This document shows positions 16,567-24,320 of a DNA stretch of 29,231 nucleotides, one piece after another (position 1 is the stretch's first letter; every line of letters begins with the position of its first letter). The notes under the pieces are model-generated. The model saw only the letters and a program-made list of their open reading frames with translations, was not told where the DNA came from and did not search any database. Where the stretch lies: assembly GCA_038236995.1 (NCBI GenBank), contig JBBRZE010000076.1, positions 1 through 29,231 of the forward strand, in the 5' to 3' direction. A program made the translations under genes and the position numbers. This DNA is from JAAFHB01 sp038236995 (lineage in GTDB: Bacteria; Bacteroidota; Bacteroidia; Bacteroidales; Prolixibacteraceae).

Positions 16567-17865
16567 CTATTTACCCAACAGTTTTCCCAACAACCATTTT
16601 TTCGATTTTTCATTCTGTTCCGGGTATGTCCAATGACCGGTTTCCTGCATAATCAGAATTTCTTTAGGTGCAGTTATTGAGTTATAAGCCGAAAACGTCG
16701 AAGTTGGCGGGCAAACCACATCGTTAAAGCCCCATGAATAAAATCCTGGGGCCTTTACATTTTTGGCAAAGTTCACCACATCGTAATATTTGGCAGTTTC
16801 TATTTTCTCTTTTCCAGCCTTAAGGTCGCGAAACATGTGAGGCCATCCACCTGCACGGTTCGAAAAATATCCGGTAAGATCGCAAAGTGCCGGATAAAAA
16901 GCAGCAAGGTATTTGACACGGTTGTCGAGACCTGCTGCCACAATTGATAATGCACCACCCTGGCTTCCGCCTGTAACCGCCAAAGTCGAACCGTCGAATT
17001 CGGGCAATGAGAAAATAAAGTCGATGGCTCGAACACATCCGAGATAAACTCTTTTGTAATAATACTTATCGCGGTCGTCAAGGTTGAATGTGGGATATCC
17101 GTCTAATGTAGTTCTGCCTAAATCGTTATAAATCCCTGCATCCATAGTTACCGGAATTCCATGAATACCAATTTCAAAAGTAATCACTCCCAGATCGGCA
17201 GTAGATGGATCGCCATAATAAGGACGCACCCCGGCACCTGGAACCCTTAGCAAAGCCGGATATTTCCCCGGTTTTTTTGGAATACTTACAATGCCATAGA
17301 GTCGCATTCCTGGTTTATAATTCTGGATATTTGCCTGATATACATTCGTCAACTCAGTACATCGTTCCTGGAGTAAAGTGAGTTTTACATCCAGAGGAAC
17401 AGCTGCCAGATCTTGTTTGGCTTTATCCCAAAACTGGACAAAATCAGTGGGATATTCTACCGTGGGTTTAATTAATTCAGGATTAAAAGCAGCAGTTGCC
17501 AGCCCTTCGTATTTGATTCCATCATATTCGGCAACGACCTTACAACGCAAAAACCCGGCATCTTTAAGAGTTCCGCCTGCCAAAGTGATACTACCATCTT
17601 TAAGAAATGCGGAATCCTTCACAGTCCGGGTCATCATTTCGGGACCCACTTCATACTTTATTTTTACATTCTGCAACAACTCGCTGTTCTTTGTGACTGT
17701 CACTTTAAATTTGACATTCTCACCTTTATTATACAACCAGTCAGCATGGTCAGGTGCAATAGCCACTTTCACCAATTTCTCGATCGGCTGAGCCTTTAAG
17801 CTAACCGACAATAGGAATATCACGAGATTGAAAAGGAAAAATCTCATCATTTCTTGTTTTTTCAT
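16567..17865 (-). CDS. Secreted CE7-type (acetyl xylan esterase-like) alpha/beta hydrolase
   Basis: This 432-residue protein has a signal peptide (hydrophobic 9-22, cleavage likely after LKA-Q). An N-terminal beta-sandwich-like domain (about 30-125) precedes an AXE1-type alpha/beta hydrolase. Catalytic marks are GGSQGG at 299-304 (nucleophile Ser301), GFNDVVCPP at 379-387 (Asp382) and ETGHW at 408-412 (His411). CE7 enzymes deacetylate xylo-oligosaccharides, cephalosporin C and related acetyl esters. Export and the extra beta domain fit polysaccharide deacetylation. The substrate is not certain, as no glycosidase is adjacent. The gene is alone on its strand, with a 490-base regulatory stretch upstream. 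Confidence 0.88.
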   Translation of the reverse strand: MKKQEMMRFFLFNLVIFLLSVSLKAQPIEKLVKVAIAPDHADWLYNKGENVKFKVTVTKNSELLQNVKIKYEVGPEMMTRTVKDSAFLKDGSITLAGGTLKDAGFLRCKVVAEYDGIKYEGLATAAFNPELIKPTVEYPTDFVQFWDKAKQDLAAVPLDVKLTLLQERCTELTNVYQANIQNYKPGMRLYGIVSIPKKPGKYPALLRVPGAGVRPYYGDPSTADLGVITFEIGIHGIPVTMDAGIYNDLGRTTLDGYPTFNLDDRDKYYYKRVYLGCVRAIDFIFSLPEFDGSTLAVTGGSQGGALSIVAAGLDNRVKYLAAFYPALCDLTGYFSNRAGGWPHMFRDLKAGKEKIETAKYYDVVNFAKNVKAPGFYSWGFNDVVCPPTSTFSAYNSITAPKEILIMQETGHWTYPEQNEKSKKWLLGKLLGK

Positions 17866-17985
17866 TTGAGGATTTTTAAAATAAACATCTTAAATTTAGT
17901 CAACACAAATTAAGTAAATGATCGCACATTACCTGAAAAATCTTAATCTTAATTTCAAGAAATTTTCCACATGATATAATGTCTC

Positions 17986-18055
17986 CTCAAACCGGCACTC
18001 TGCTCCTATTTAAACATTCAACGTTGCTGAATGCATTCAAAAATCCAGGTTTGAG
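17986..18055. repeat. Long-range dyad with inner palindrome
   Basis: CTCAAACC at 17986-17993 is complementary to GGTTTGAG at 18048-18055. Between them lie the palindrome GAATGCATTC (18029-18038) and an ATTCA/TGAAT dyad. A transcript across it could fold into one branched hairpin. Confidence 0.5.
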
Positions 18056-18085
18056 TTATAAATACTTAATGGGGTTACGCCAAAA

Positions 18086-18111
18086 ATGGCCAAAACGCGC
18101 GTTTTGGCCAT
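18086..18111. repeat. Perfect 26-bp palindrome
   Basis: The 13 bases ATGGCCAAAACGC (18086-18098) are followed without spacer by their exact reverse complement (18099-18111). As RNA it would give an 11-bp stem with a GCGC loop. On the minus strand five T follow at once, so it could end a leftward transcript; as DNA it could be an operator or cruciform. Confidence 0.8.
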
Positions 18112-18130
18112 CCATAAATCTTGTTTTTTA

Positions 18131-18166
18131 AGGACTGCTTTTCATAAAACGATCGTTTTTTGTCCT
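18131..18166. repeat. Nested dyad around AAAACGATCGTTTT
   Basis: The 14-bp palindrome AAAACGATCGTTTT (18146-18159) lies inside an outer dyad AGGAC (18131-18135) / GTCCT (18162-18166). The two symmetry centres are offset by several bases. Confidence 0.6.
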
Positions 18167-18222
18167 AAAATCACAAATTATTGATCCTCATCAATAAATC
18201 ACACACACCTATAATGCTATAT

Positions 18223-18286
18223 ATGTGTACATTAAAAATATTTTCAAAAATATTGAAATATTTTAGTACTATGTCTTGCATAGTAC
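18223..18286. promoter_or_regulatory. Candidate PadR operator cluster
   Basis: Three dyads lie in 64 bases. ATGTGTACAT (18223-18232) has the ATGT...ACAT ends seen in PadR-family sites. AAAATATTTTCAA / TTGAAATATTTT (18235-18264) has one bulge. GTACTATG-TCTTG-CATAGTAC (18266-18286) is a perfect 8-bp dyad that covers the -33 box of the operon promoter. Position before a padR gene suggests autoregulation; binding is inferred, not shown. Confidence 0.5.
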
Positions 18287-18307
18287 CTTCTTTAGGATGT
18301 ATATTTG
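18276..18307 (+). promoter_or_regulatory. Promoter of the lipoprotein-PadR-PspC operon
   Basis: TTG at 18276-18278 and TATATTTG at 18300-18307 are 21 bases apart, a near-ideal Bacteroidota promoter. It lies about 50 bases before the first start codon. Confidence 0.65.
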
Positions 18308-18358
18308 TAATGCATACTTCAGGGTATAAGATAGTATTATAATTTTAAAATGGTTAAT

Positions 18359-18685
18359 ATGAAAACGCTGATTAAGAAGTTGAAATTGGGAGTCCTGCTA
18401 ACAGGATTGGTTATTCTCACTTCATGCGGTAGCGACGTCACTATTACATCAGGTGCAAATGTGAATGCAATTTATCGCACCATTCCATCATTGGCAATTA
18501 CAGCCACAAAATATACCGGAAATAAAATTTCGAAATATTTAGTGAAATCTTCCGCAGCAACAAACAGAACCGGGTCATCAGGCAAAAAAATGGAGAAAGC
18601 AGGACGAAGCCGAAAGGTGATGCCAATCTCGATTGGAAATGCCGGTGGAGCTCATCTGGTTTCGTCGAAGCCGTTAAATAATTAA
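18359..18685 (+). CDS. Small basic lipoprotein of unknown function
   Basis: This 108-residue protein has a lipoprotein signal: basic MKTLIKKLK, hydrophobic VLLTGLVIL, then lipobox LTSC with the cysteine at residue 23. The mature part is short and basic (about 85 residues, many Lys/Arg/Ser) and has no recognisable domain. The start at 18359 is chosen because it gives the better signal; an ATG three codons earlier is also possible. It is the first gene of a run that continues with PadR (53-base gap), PspC and DUF4252 genes, so it may be a small envelope-stress effector. A frameshift near the C-terminus cannot be excluded, because the last 30 residues look unusual. Confidence 0.6.
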   Translation: MKTLIKKLKLGVLLTGLVILTSCGSDVTITSGANVNAIYRTIPSLAITATKYTGNKISKYLVKSSAATNRTGSSGKKMEKAGRSRKVMPISIGNAGGAHLVSSKPLNN

Positions 18686-18738
18686 TACAAATTAATAGGC
18701 AATTTTAAAAAATTAAGATTCTTCAAAATGACTAAATC

Positions 18739-19071
18739 ATGAATCTCGAAAACACAAAAGCTCAAATGAGAAAAGGGATTCTGGAGTATTGCATACTTCT
18801 GAACCTTTCGAAGAAACCATCTTACGCTTCGGATATCATTGCCGAAATGAAAACAGCGCAGATGATTGTGGTTGAAGGGACTTTATATCCCCTTCTGACC
18901 AGACTAAAAAACGACGGATATCTTGGCTATCGCTGGGAAGAGTCGTTGCAAGGGCCACCCCGTAAGTACTACGAATTGACGGAGGACGGGAAATTATTCC
19001 TTAATGAACTGAATATGGCCTGGAGTGATCTTGTCGAAGCGATAAACCAACTTAAAAATAATAACCTGTAG
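18739..19071 (+). CDS. PadR-family transcriptional regulator
   Basis: This 110-residue protein is a typical short PadR winged helix. MRKGILEYCILLNLS forms helix 1, and SYASDIIAEM (28-37) matches the usual YGYEIxxxL. IVVEGTLYPLLTRLKNDGYL (43-62) carries the recognition helix with the GTLYPxLxRL signature. The wing is SLQGPPRKYYELTEDGK. A C-terminal helix for dimerisation follows. PadR proteins are usually repressors of their own operon, often answering small molecules or envelope stress. It lies 15 bases before the PspC gene, a pairing common in Bacteroidota. Dyads before the operon are candidate binding sites. Confidence 0.95.
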   Translation: MNLENTKAQMRKGILEYCILLNLSKKPSYASDIIAEMKTAQMIVVEGTLYPLLTRLKNDGYLGYRWEESLQGPPRKYYELTEDGKLFLNELNMAWSDLVEAINQLKNNNL

Positions 19072-19086
19072 TAAAATTCAATCACC

Positions 19087-20682
19087 ATGAAAAAAACATT
19101 TACAATCAACATTAGCGGAACAGTTTTTCACATCGACGACGATGCTTACGAAAGACTTAATTATTACATATTACAGATTAACAGACACTTTGGCGATGAT
19201 GCCGATGCGAAGGAAATTGTTCAGGATATTGAATCACGAATTTCAGAGCTATTTCAGGAACGCGTAAAAGATGGCAGCGAAGTGATTACAATTGAACAGG
19301 TTGAGGAGATCATCAAGATAATGGGCATGCCAGAAGCATTTGCTGATACTAAAGATGATAACGAACAGGTTGATACTAAAATATCTCGCTCACGCACGAA
19401 AAAGCTTTATCGTGATCCAGATGACCGAATTCTGGGAGGAGTTTGTAGCGGACTGGCGGCCTATTTCAATATCGATCCAATTATTGTTCGGCTTATATTT
19501 GTTGCCCTATTCTTTGGAGGAGGATCAAGCCTGATTATCTACCTAATCCTATGGATCATAGCTCCAAAAGCTGCCAATACAGCGCAACGGCTCGAGATGA
19601 AAGGTGAAGAAGTAAATATCAATAATATCTCTAAAACGATCAAGGAAGAGATCCAGGATGTAAAAGAGAATTACCAGAATTTCAGGGCAAGTAAATCATA
19701 TATCCGCAGTCGTGAACGACTTGATGATGCAGGGAGTGTTGCAATGTCCGTGCTCCGCGCCATTTTGAAAATTATCGTGGTTTTCTTTGGGATTATACTG
19801 GTTTCAATCGGAATAATCGCAATCATAGCACTCTTCACATCACTTTTTGTTTCCAGCGAATTCATCGGGATAACTCCTTTTAGCAACGAATTACCAAATT
19901 ACCTCGGGTTGTTTGTAAGCGATGGAACTCTCACCTGGTTTTGGATTGGGCTTGCGCTAACGCTTGGGATCCCTTTGATAATGCTTGCATACCTGGGAAC
20001 TAAACTTATCTTCCGATTCGAATCGAATAATCCGGCTATTGGGTTTTCGTCCCTCGGACTTTGGGTTTTGGGAATCATCTTGCTGATTTTTGCCTCGGTA
20101 CATGGTGTAAGTGATTTTAAAAGTGTCTCTACCAGTACAAAACAAGAACCGGTTGTAACAAAATCTGACACCCTATACCTTAAACTTGGCGCCGATGAAT
20201 TCACAGATTACCTCGATTCAAATTTTGATCTTGATGGACTCCGGATTGCATCGGTAAATGGGAAGCAATTCCTGTTGAATGAACCGCAGCTTGAAATAGA
20301 AAAAAGTGAAACGAACGAATTTAGTGTCGTGATAAAGTCAAAAGCAAGAGGTCGTGATCTGGATATCGCACAGACCAATGCCCGTAATATCAATTACAAG
20401 TTCGAACAAAAGGATTCGTTGCTTACGTTCCAGCCATGGTTTATGCTGCCTGATAAATCAGCCTGGCATAAACAGGAGATCGACATTGTATTGAAAGTCC
20501 CTGAAAATAAAACAATTTACTTAAGCGATGAAATGGTAAAGATCATCCACGATATCAAAAATACATCGAACATGTGGGATGGCGATATGGTCGGGAAATA
20601 CTGGACCATGACACCAGAAGGTTTGGAACTTACGCAAAGGAAAGAAGCACCAGTTGAAACTTCTAAAAAACTTAAAAAATGA
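19087..20682 (+). CDS. PspC-domain membrane protein
   Basis: The product has 531 residues. The N-terminal region (1-95) resembles a short helical domain found before PspC in Bacteroidota, with the HFGDDADAKEIVQDIESRI stretch. The PspC domain lies at 105-162: KLYRDPDDRILGGVCSGLA, one transmembrane helix, and the closing LWIIAPKA. Further membrane helices lie at about 221-250, 278-302 and 322-343. The soluble C-terminal part (about 365-525) is beta-rich and probably periplasmic, similar to DUF2807/DUF4097-like regions. PspC proteins sense or relay envelope stress. The partner PadR gene is 15 bases upstream, and the stop overlaps the next start by 4 bases (ATGA), indicating translational coupling. 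Confidence 0.9.
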   Translation: MKKTFTINISGTVFHIDDDAYERLNYYILQINRHFGDDADAKEIVQDIESRISELFQERVKDGSEVITIEQVEEIIKIMGMPEAFADTKDDNEQVDTKISRSRTKKLYRDPDDRILGGVCSGLAAYFNIDPIIVRLIFVALFFGGGSSLIIYLILWIIAPKAANTAQRLEMKGEEVNINNISKTIKEEIQDVKENYQNFRASKSYIRSRERLDDAGSVAMSVLRAILKIIVVFFGIILVSIGIIAIIALFTSLFVSSEFIGITPFSNELPNYLGLFVSDGTLTWFWIGLALTLGIPLIMLAYLGTKLIFRFESNNPAIGFSSLGLWVLGIILLIFASVHGVSDFKSVSTSTKQEPVVTKSDTLYLKLGADEFTDYLDSNFDLDGLRIASVNGKQFLLNEPQLEIEKSETNEFSVVIKSKARGRDLDIAQTNARNINYKFEQKDSLLTFQPWFMLPDKSAWHKQEIDIVLKVPENKTIYLSDEMVKIIHDIKNTSNMWDGDMVGKYWTMTPEGLELTQRKEAPVETSKKLKK

Positions 20683-21182
20683 ACCTATTTTACAAACTAG
20701 GGGTTTTAGTTGCAATAATTGTAACAACCTTAACAGGATCAGCTCAAAGCAAATCGTATCGGATTTTTGATGAATTCTCAAATCGCGAAGGCTTTACGTA
20801 CCTTTCATTCTCGAAATCGATGATTGATGCTGTCGATTTGAAATTAGACGATGAGAATAAAAAGATCACAGGAGATTTAAATGAGATCAGAATTTTGGTT
20901 TTAAATCGTGAGAAAAGCAATCTTGGCGAATCATTACCCAGAACTATTGCTGATAAATTTAATAAGCTGAATTACAGAAAGGTGGAGCAAAAAGACAAGG
21001 GAGACAGTGATGATGTTGAGTTTTGGATTGAAGGTGATTCAAAAAAGGTAAGAGAGTGCCATGCAATCGTAACTAACAGTAAGGATAACCAATTCAGCTG
21101 CCTGGTCTCCTTCTATGGAAATTTCAAAGTGGAAGATTTGGATAAATTTGAAAAATTTAGCCGAAAGCAAGCAGAAGAATAA
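20679..21182 (+). CDS. DUF4252-like exported protein
   Basis: This 167-residue protein has a signal peptide (hydrophobic 7-20, cleavage likely after GSA-Q). The mature region starts with FDEFSNREGFTYLSFSKSMI, which is typical of DUF4252 proteins. These are small Bacteroidota envelope proteins often encoded with regulators of extracytoplasmic stress. No catalytic residues are evident. The ATG overlaps the PspC stop, so the two are translated together. The gene ends the operon, and a hairpin follows within 25 bases. Confidence 0.75.
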   Translation: MNLFYKLGVLVAIIVTTLTGSAQSKSYRIFDEFSNREGFTYLSFSKSMIDAVDLKLDDENKKITGDLNEIRILVLNREKSNLGESLPRTIADKFNKLNYRKVEQKDKGDSDDVEFWIEGDSKKVRECHAIVTNSKDNQFSCLVSFYGNFKVEDLDKFEKFSRKQAEE

Positions 21183-21201
21183 AAACAAAGGTTAAGCGAT
21201 A

Positions 21202-21244
21202 AAGGTTAAAGGACCAAGGACAAAATTCTGAGGACTTTAACCTT
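21202..21244. terminator. Hairpin between converging DUF4252 and smpB genes
   Basis: AAGGTTAAAG (21202-21211) pairs perfectly with CTTTAACCTT (21235-21244). It sits between two converging genes and could stop both. Further GGTTAA/TTAACC copies nearby allow alternative pairings. Confidence 0.6.
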
Positions 21245-21263
21245 AACCCTTTATAATTTAACC

Positions 21264-21719
21264 TTATTCCTTGCGCCCTCTGGCCATTTCTCTTTCAGCA
21301 TCTTTTGACTTCAGACTTTGGCGTTTGTCGTAATTGATTTTCCCACGCGACAATGCAATCTCCATCTTTGCCAATCCATTGTCATTCAGAAACAACCTTA
21401 TCGGAACAATGGTAAGTCCCGATTCTTTTAATTTTCGTTCAAGCTTATTCAGCTCCCGCCTGCTCAAAAGCAGTTTGCGCTCGCGACGAACCTCATGGTT
21501 ATTACAGGTTCCGAAGTCATATTCCGAGATACTGAGATTCTTAATATATAGCTCGCCTGCAACAAAATGGCAATAGGCATCATTCATACTTACTTTACTA
21601 AGCCTTATCGATTTAATCTCGGTACCAAGTAGTACAAGACCCGCAACGTACTTCTCGATAAACTCGTAATCGAAGCTTGCACGTTTATTCTTTATATTTA
21701 TTTTCTGCTGAAGTATCAT
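21264..21719 (-). CDS. smpB: SsrA-binding protein SmpB
   Basis: This 151-residue protein binds tmRNA and delivers it to stalled ribosomes for trans-translation. The OB-fold marks are present: NKRASFDYEF near the start, LLGTEIKSIR, NDAYCHFVAGELYIKN, HEVRRERKLLLSR, and the closing KIEIALSRGK-like stretch (KMEIALSRGK). The basic C-terminal tail includes KINYDKRQSLKSKDAEREM, whose residues enter the ribosomal decoding site. The start at MILQQ is preferred to the ATG seven codons upstream, because conserved sequence begins there. The ssrA gene is not in the window. Confidence 0.96.
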   Translation of the reverse strand: MILQQKINIKNKRASFDYEFIEKYVAGLVLLGTEIKSIRLSKVSMNDAYCHFVAGELYIKNLSISEYDFGTCNNHEVRRERKLLLSRRELNKLERKLKESGLTIVPIRLFLNDNGLAKMEIALSRGKINYDKRQSLKSKDAEREMARGRKE

Positions 21720-21781
21720 ATTTAAATTCTGGAAATGCAATTTACAAATTTAACAAAACCATTTAGGAATCTGACATTCTC

Positions 21782-22363
21782 TCATTCAATTGCACCGAAG
21801 AAAGAAGAGAGGATAAAACTAATCATTAAATAAATAACCAGAATCGTTGTCGAAGAGAGTGTGCTGAAATTTGATTGCCTTTCCTGCGGAATATCCAGCA
21901 TTAACGGTGTTCCGTGGAAGAAAATGTAGAATGAATAAAGAAAGAAAAGCCCCAGAATATAAAACCAGGGAATCATTCCAAAGATGATTGCAACCAAAAT
22001 GCCAGGGACAAATGAATAGACCACAAGTTTTGACGCCTGAATAACATTAGGAGTTCCTCCAAAGGTTTTGATCATCGCATTGATAGCGAGGATACTCATT
22101 AAAATTGATATTAAAATACTTAAAACCGATCCGAATCCTGATACAATTATAATGTCCCAAGCAAATCCATTTCCGATCATCTGAAAATAACTTCCAATCA
22201 TCGTAGCGATCGCTGTAAGCATCAGTAATGGGAATAAAAAATTGGCAATCAGTTGGTAAAATGAACCTTCTTCTTCCTTAATCTTAATCCACTCCAGTTT
22301 TGGCGAAACAATTATCCCGATACACCTCGAGAATAAATTTTTAATTAACAGGTTGAAATTCAT
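21782..22363 (-). CDS. Yip1-family membrane protein
   Basis: This protein of about 193 residues has a cytoplasmic N-terminus with SPKLEWIKIKEEEGS, the SPxxxWxxI motif typical of bacterial Yip1-domain proteins. About five hydrophobic helices follow, including FLFPLLMLTAIATMIGSYF and SFVPGILVAIIFGMIPWFYI. The bacterial function is unknown. The start at MNFNLL (22363) is preferred, because the longer frame would begin at 22408, only about a dozen bases from the divergent miaA start, and would add an unconserved basic stretch. smpB lies just downstream on the same strand. Confidence 0.8.
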   Translation of the reverse strand: MNFNLLIKNLFSRCIGIIVSPKLEWIKIKEEEGSFYQLIANFLFPLLMLTAIATMIGSYFQMIGNGFAWDIIIVSGFGSVLSILISILMSILAINAMIKTFGGTPNVIQASKLVVYSFVPGILVAIIFGMIPWFYILGLFFLYSFYIFFHGTPLMLDIPQERQSNFSTLSSTTILVIYLMISFILSSFFGAIE

Positions 22364-22420
22364 TTTTACCCTTTTAGATTTGTAAAAATAAGCTAATTTG
22401 CCTAACAATTTAAATTTGTG

Positions 22421-23344
22421 ATGAACAGAGCAAAATTCGACATGGTTACCATACTCGGGCCCACCGCCTCTGGAAAGACTGAAGTAGCAGTTAATTTGGC
22501 ACTTAAACTTGACGGAGAAATTATTTCAGCCGATTCAAGACAAATTTATCGCAATATGGACATGGGTACCGGCAAAGATCTCGAAGAGTACCGGGTCAAT
22601 GGAGTCGATGTGCCTTACCATCTGATTGATATTGCAGAAGCCGGTTATCAATACAACGTTTTTGAATTTCAACGCGATTTTTTAAAGGTCTATCAGGCTA
22701 TCAGGGAGAAAGGAACTTTCCCTGTGATGTGCGGAGGCAGTGGAATGTACCTTGAGGCAATTCTTAAAGGCTACCGATTAATACAGGTTCCAGTGAATGA
22801 GGAACGAAGAACAGAGCTTCAACTCCTTTCACTTGATGAATTGACAGAAATACTAAAGCAATATAAATCAATAAATAATACCAGCGATACTGAAAATAAA
22901 AAGAGAGCGATACGGGCAATTGAAATTGAAGAATTCTGTTTGTCACATCCTGAAATGGATCTCTCCTTCCCAAAAATCAATAGTTTGATCGTTGGTGTGA
23001 AATACGACCGTGATTCGCGTCGCAGAAAAATCACCGAAAGGTTGAAACAACGCATTGACGACGGGATGATCGATGAGGTTCAGAAATTAATCGACAATGG
23101 TTTAAAACCAGGCGATCTTACCTACTATGGGCTGGAATACAAATACCTCACCCTTTTTATCACAGGTAAATTAAGCTACGACGAAATGTTTGAAGGATTA
23201 AATACCGCGATTCACCAGTTTGCCAAAAGACAGATGACATGGTTTCGGAAGATGGAACGCGATGGATTTGAAATAAAATGGTTGGATGGCTACATGCCGA
23301 CCGATGAAAAAACTGATAAAATAATTTCATGGCTTAACCAGTGA
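22421..23344 (+). CDS. miaA: tRNA dimethylallyltransferase MiaA
   Basis: This 307-residue enzyme transfers a dimethylallyl group to A37 of tRNAs that read codons starting with U. The P-loop GPTASGKT is near residue 13. ADSRQIYRNMDMGTGK gives the DSRQ substrate motif, and CGGSGMYLEAILKG forms the prenyl-binding channel. The downstream motifs ERLKQRIDDGMIDEVQ, GLEYKYL and FAKRQMTWFRK are all in order. The ATG at 22421 is preferred over a GTG three bases earlier. The gene is divergent from the Yip1-family gene. Confidence 0.96.
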   Translation: MNRAKFDMVTILGPTASGKTEVAVNLALKLDGEIISADSRQIYRNMDMGTGKDLEEYRVNGVDVPYHLIDIAEAGYQYNVFEFQRDFLKVYQAIREKGTFPVMCGGSGMYLEAILKGYRLIQVPVNEERRTELQLLSLDELTEILKQYKSINNTSDTENKKRAIRAIEIEEFCLSHPEMDLSFPKINSLIVGVKYDRDSRRRKITERLKQRIDDGMIDEVQKLIDNGLKPGDLTYYGLEYKYLTLFITGKLSYDEMFEGLNTAIHQFAKRQMTWFRKMERDGFEIKWLDGYMPTDEKTDKIISWLNQ

Positions 23345-23405
23345 TTATCATTATCTCCAACATCTGAACAAAACCATTCCAATGGGCGTTATTTTGTTTT
23401 AATGG

Positions 23406-23413
23406 TAATTTTG
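23406..23413 (+). promoter_or_regulatory. Candidate -7 box for map
   Basis: TAATTTTG fits TAnnTTTG and lies 29 bases before the ATG at 23443. No -33 TTG sits at the right distance. Confidence 0.4.
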
Positions 23414-23442
23414 TACAATTTTACAAGAATTAAGAAAATATA

Positions 23443-24219
23443 ATGAATATAATCATAAAGACTGTAGAGCAAATCGAAGGCATTCGTAAAAGTTCTAAAC
23501 TTGCTGGTGAGGTATTGCTTTACATTTCAGATTTTGTCAAAGAAGGCGTTTCTACCTACTATTTAGATCAACTAATTCATAATTATATTGTTGAGCACAA
23601 GGCAATTCCTGCAACGATGAATTATAACGGCTTTCCAAAGTCGTGTTGCATATCTCCCAATGATGTAATTTGTCACGGAATTCCTTCAGAAGATGTTATA
23701 TTAAAAAAAGGTGATATTCTCAATATCGATATTACGACAATTCTGAATGGCTATTTCGGCGATACCAGCAAAATGTTTATTGTAGGTCAAACCAGTGAAG
23801 CAGCATTAAAGCTCGTAAACGCAACAAAACATTGCCTTGATCTTGGCATTCAACAGGTGCGGCCAGGAAACCATTTTGGAAATATTGGGTATGTCATTTC
23901 ACGTTATGCAATAGCTCAGGGATTTACAGTTGTTTATGAATATTGTGGACATGGTGTCGGAATTGATTTCCACGAAGAACCACAGGTTGATCATGCGGCG
24001 CGAAAGAACAGTGGTCCAAAAATGAAGCCAGGAATGATTTTCACAATCGAACCAATGATCAACGAAGGCAAACCGCGTGTAAAAGTTGATGAAGTAGATG
24101 GTTGGACAGCAAGAACCGTCGACCAGAAACTTTCAGCTCAATTCGAACATACGATATTGGTTACCGATACCGGTTATGAAGTGCTCACCGACGTTGAGAG
24201 CGAATATCAAATCTGTTGA
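23443..24219 (+). CDS. map: Type I methionine aminopeptidase
   Basis: This 258-residue enzyme removes the initiator methionine from new proteins. The five metal ligands of the pita-bread fold are in place: Asp96, Asp107, His170, Glu203 and Glu235. His78 and His177 are also conserved. Motifs include ICHGIPS (76-82), NIDITTILNGYFGDTSKMF (94-112), GHGVGIDFHEEP (169-180) and TIEPMI (201-206). There is no N-terminal zinc-finger extension, so it is the short bacterial form. It stands alone, with its own promoter-like box and a strong terminator. Confidence 0.96.
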   Translation: MNIIIKTVEQIEGIRKSSKLAGEVLLYISDFVKEGVSTYYLDQLIHNYIVEHKAIPATMNYNGFPKSCCISPNDVICHGIPSEDVILKKGDILNIDITTILNGYFGDTSKMFIVGQTSEAALKLVNATKHCLDLGIQQVRPGNHFGNIGYVISRYAIAQGFTVVYEYCGHGVGIDFHEEPQVDHAARKNSGPKMKPGMIFTIEPMINEGKPRVKVDEVDGWTARTVDQKLSAQFEHTILVTDTGYEVLTDVESEYQIC

Positions 24220-24260
24220 GAACGAGATGTTTTTAAATAATGTGCACTAAATATTATATA

Positions 24261-24305
24261 AATGCCTGAAAAAAGGAATTGATTCTTTTTTTCAGGCATT
24301 TTTTA
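24261..24305. terminator. Strong terminator after map
   Basis: AATGCCTGAAAAAA (24261-24274) pairs with TTTTTTCAGGCATT (24287-24300), followed by more T. It lies between converging genes and could work in both directions, better rightward. Confidence 0.9.
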
Positions 24306-24320
24306 TTCTTTTAAACACTT

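Larger units (their letters stand above)
17866..18358. other. Gene-free region packed with inverted repeats
   Basis: No credible protein-coding frame or known RNA is seen in this 493-base divergent spacer between the CE7-type esterase and the PadR operon. It holds at least six dyad symmetries between 17986 and 18286 (the main ones listed separately) and one good Bacteroidota promoter for the rightward operon. The first 70 bases next to the esterase start are AT-rich and unremarkable. Confidence 0.65.

Noticed and set aside
17378..17791. 137-codon plus-strand open frame opposite the CE7-type esterase
   Set aside because: Antisense to the conserved hydrolase; its composition follows from the codons of the real gene.
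18235..18264. AT-rich dyad as a rho-independent terminator
   Set aside because: All A/T stem of low stability, located upstream of a promoter rather than after a gene; kept only as part of the operator cluster.
18568..18685. Possible similarity of an alternate frame near the end of the lipoprotein gene (ending GFVEAVK) to the lipocalin-like tail (WFEAVK)
   Set aside because: Only a few residues match and the surrounding sequence does not align, so chance is the better explanation.
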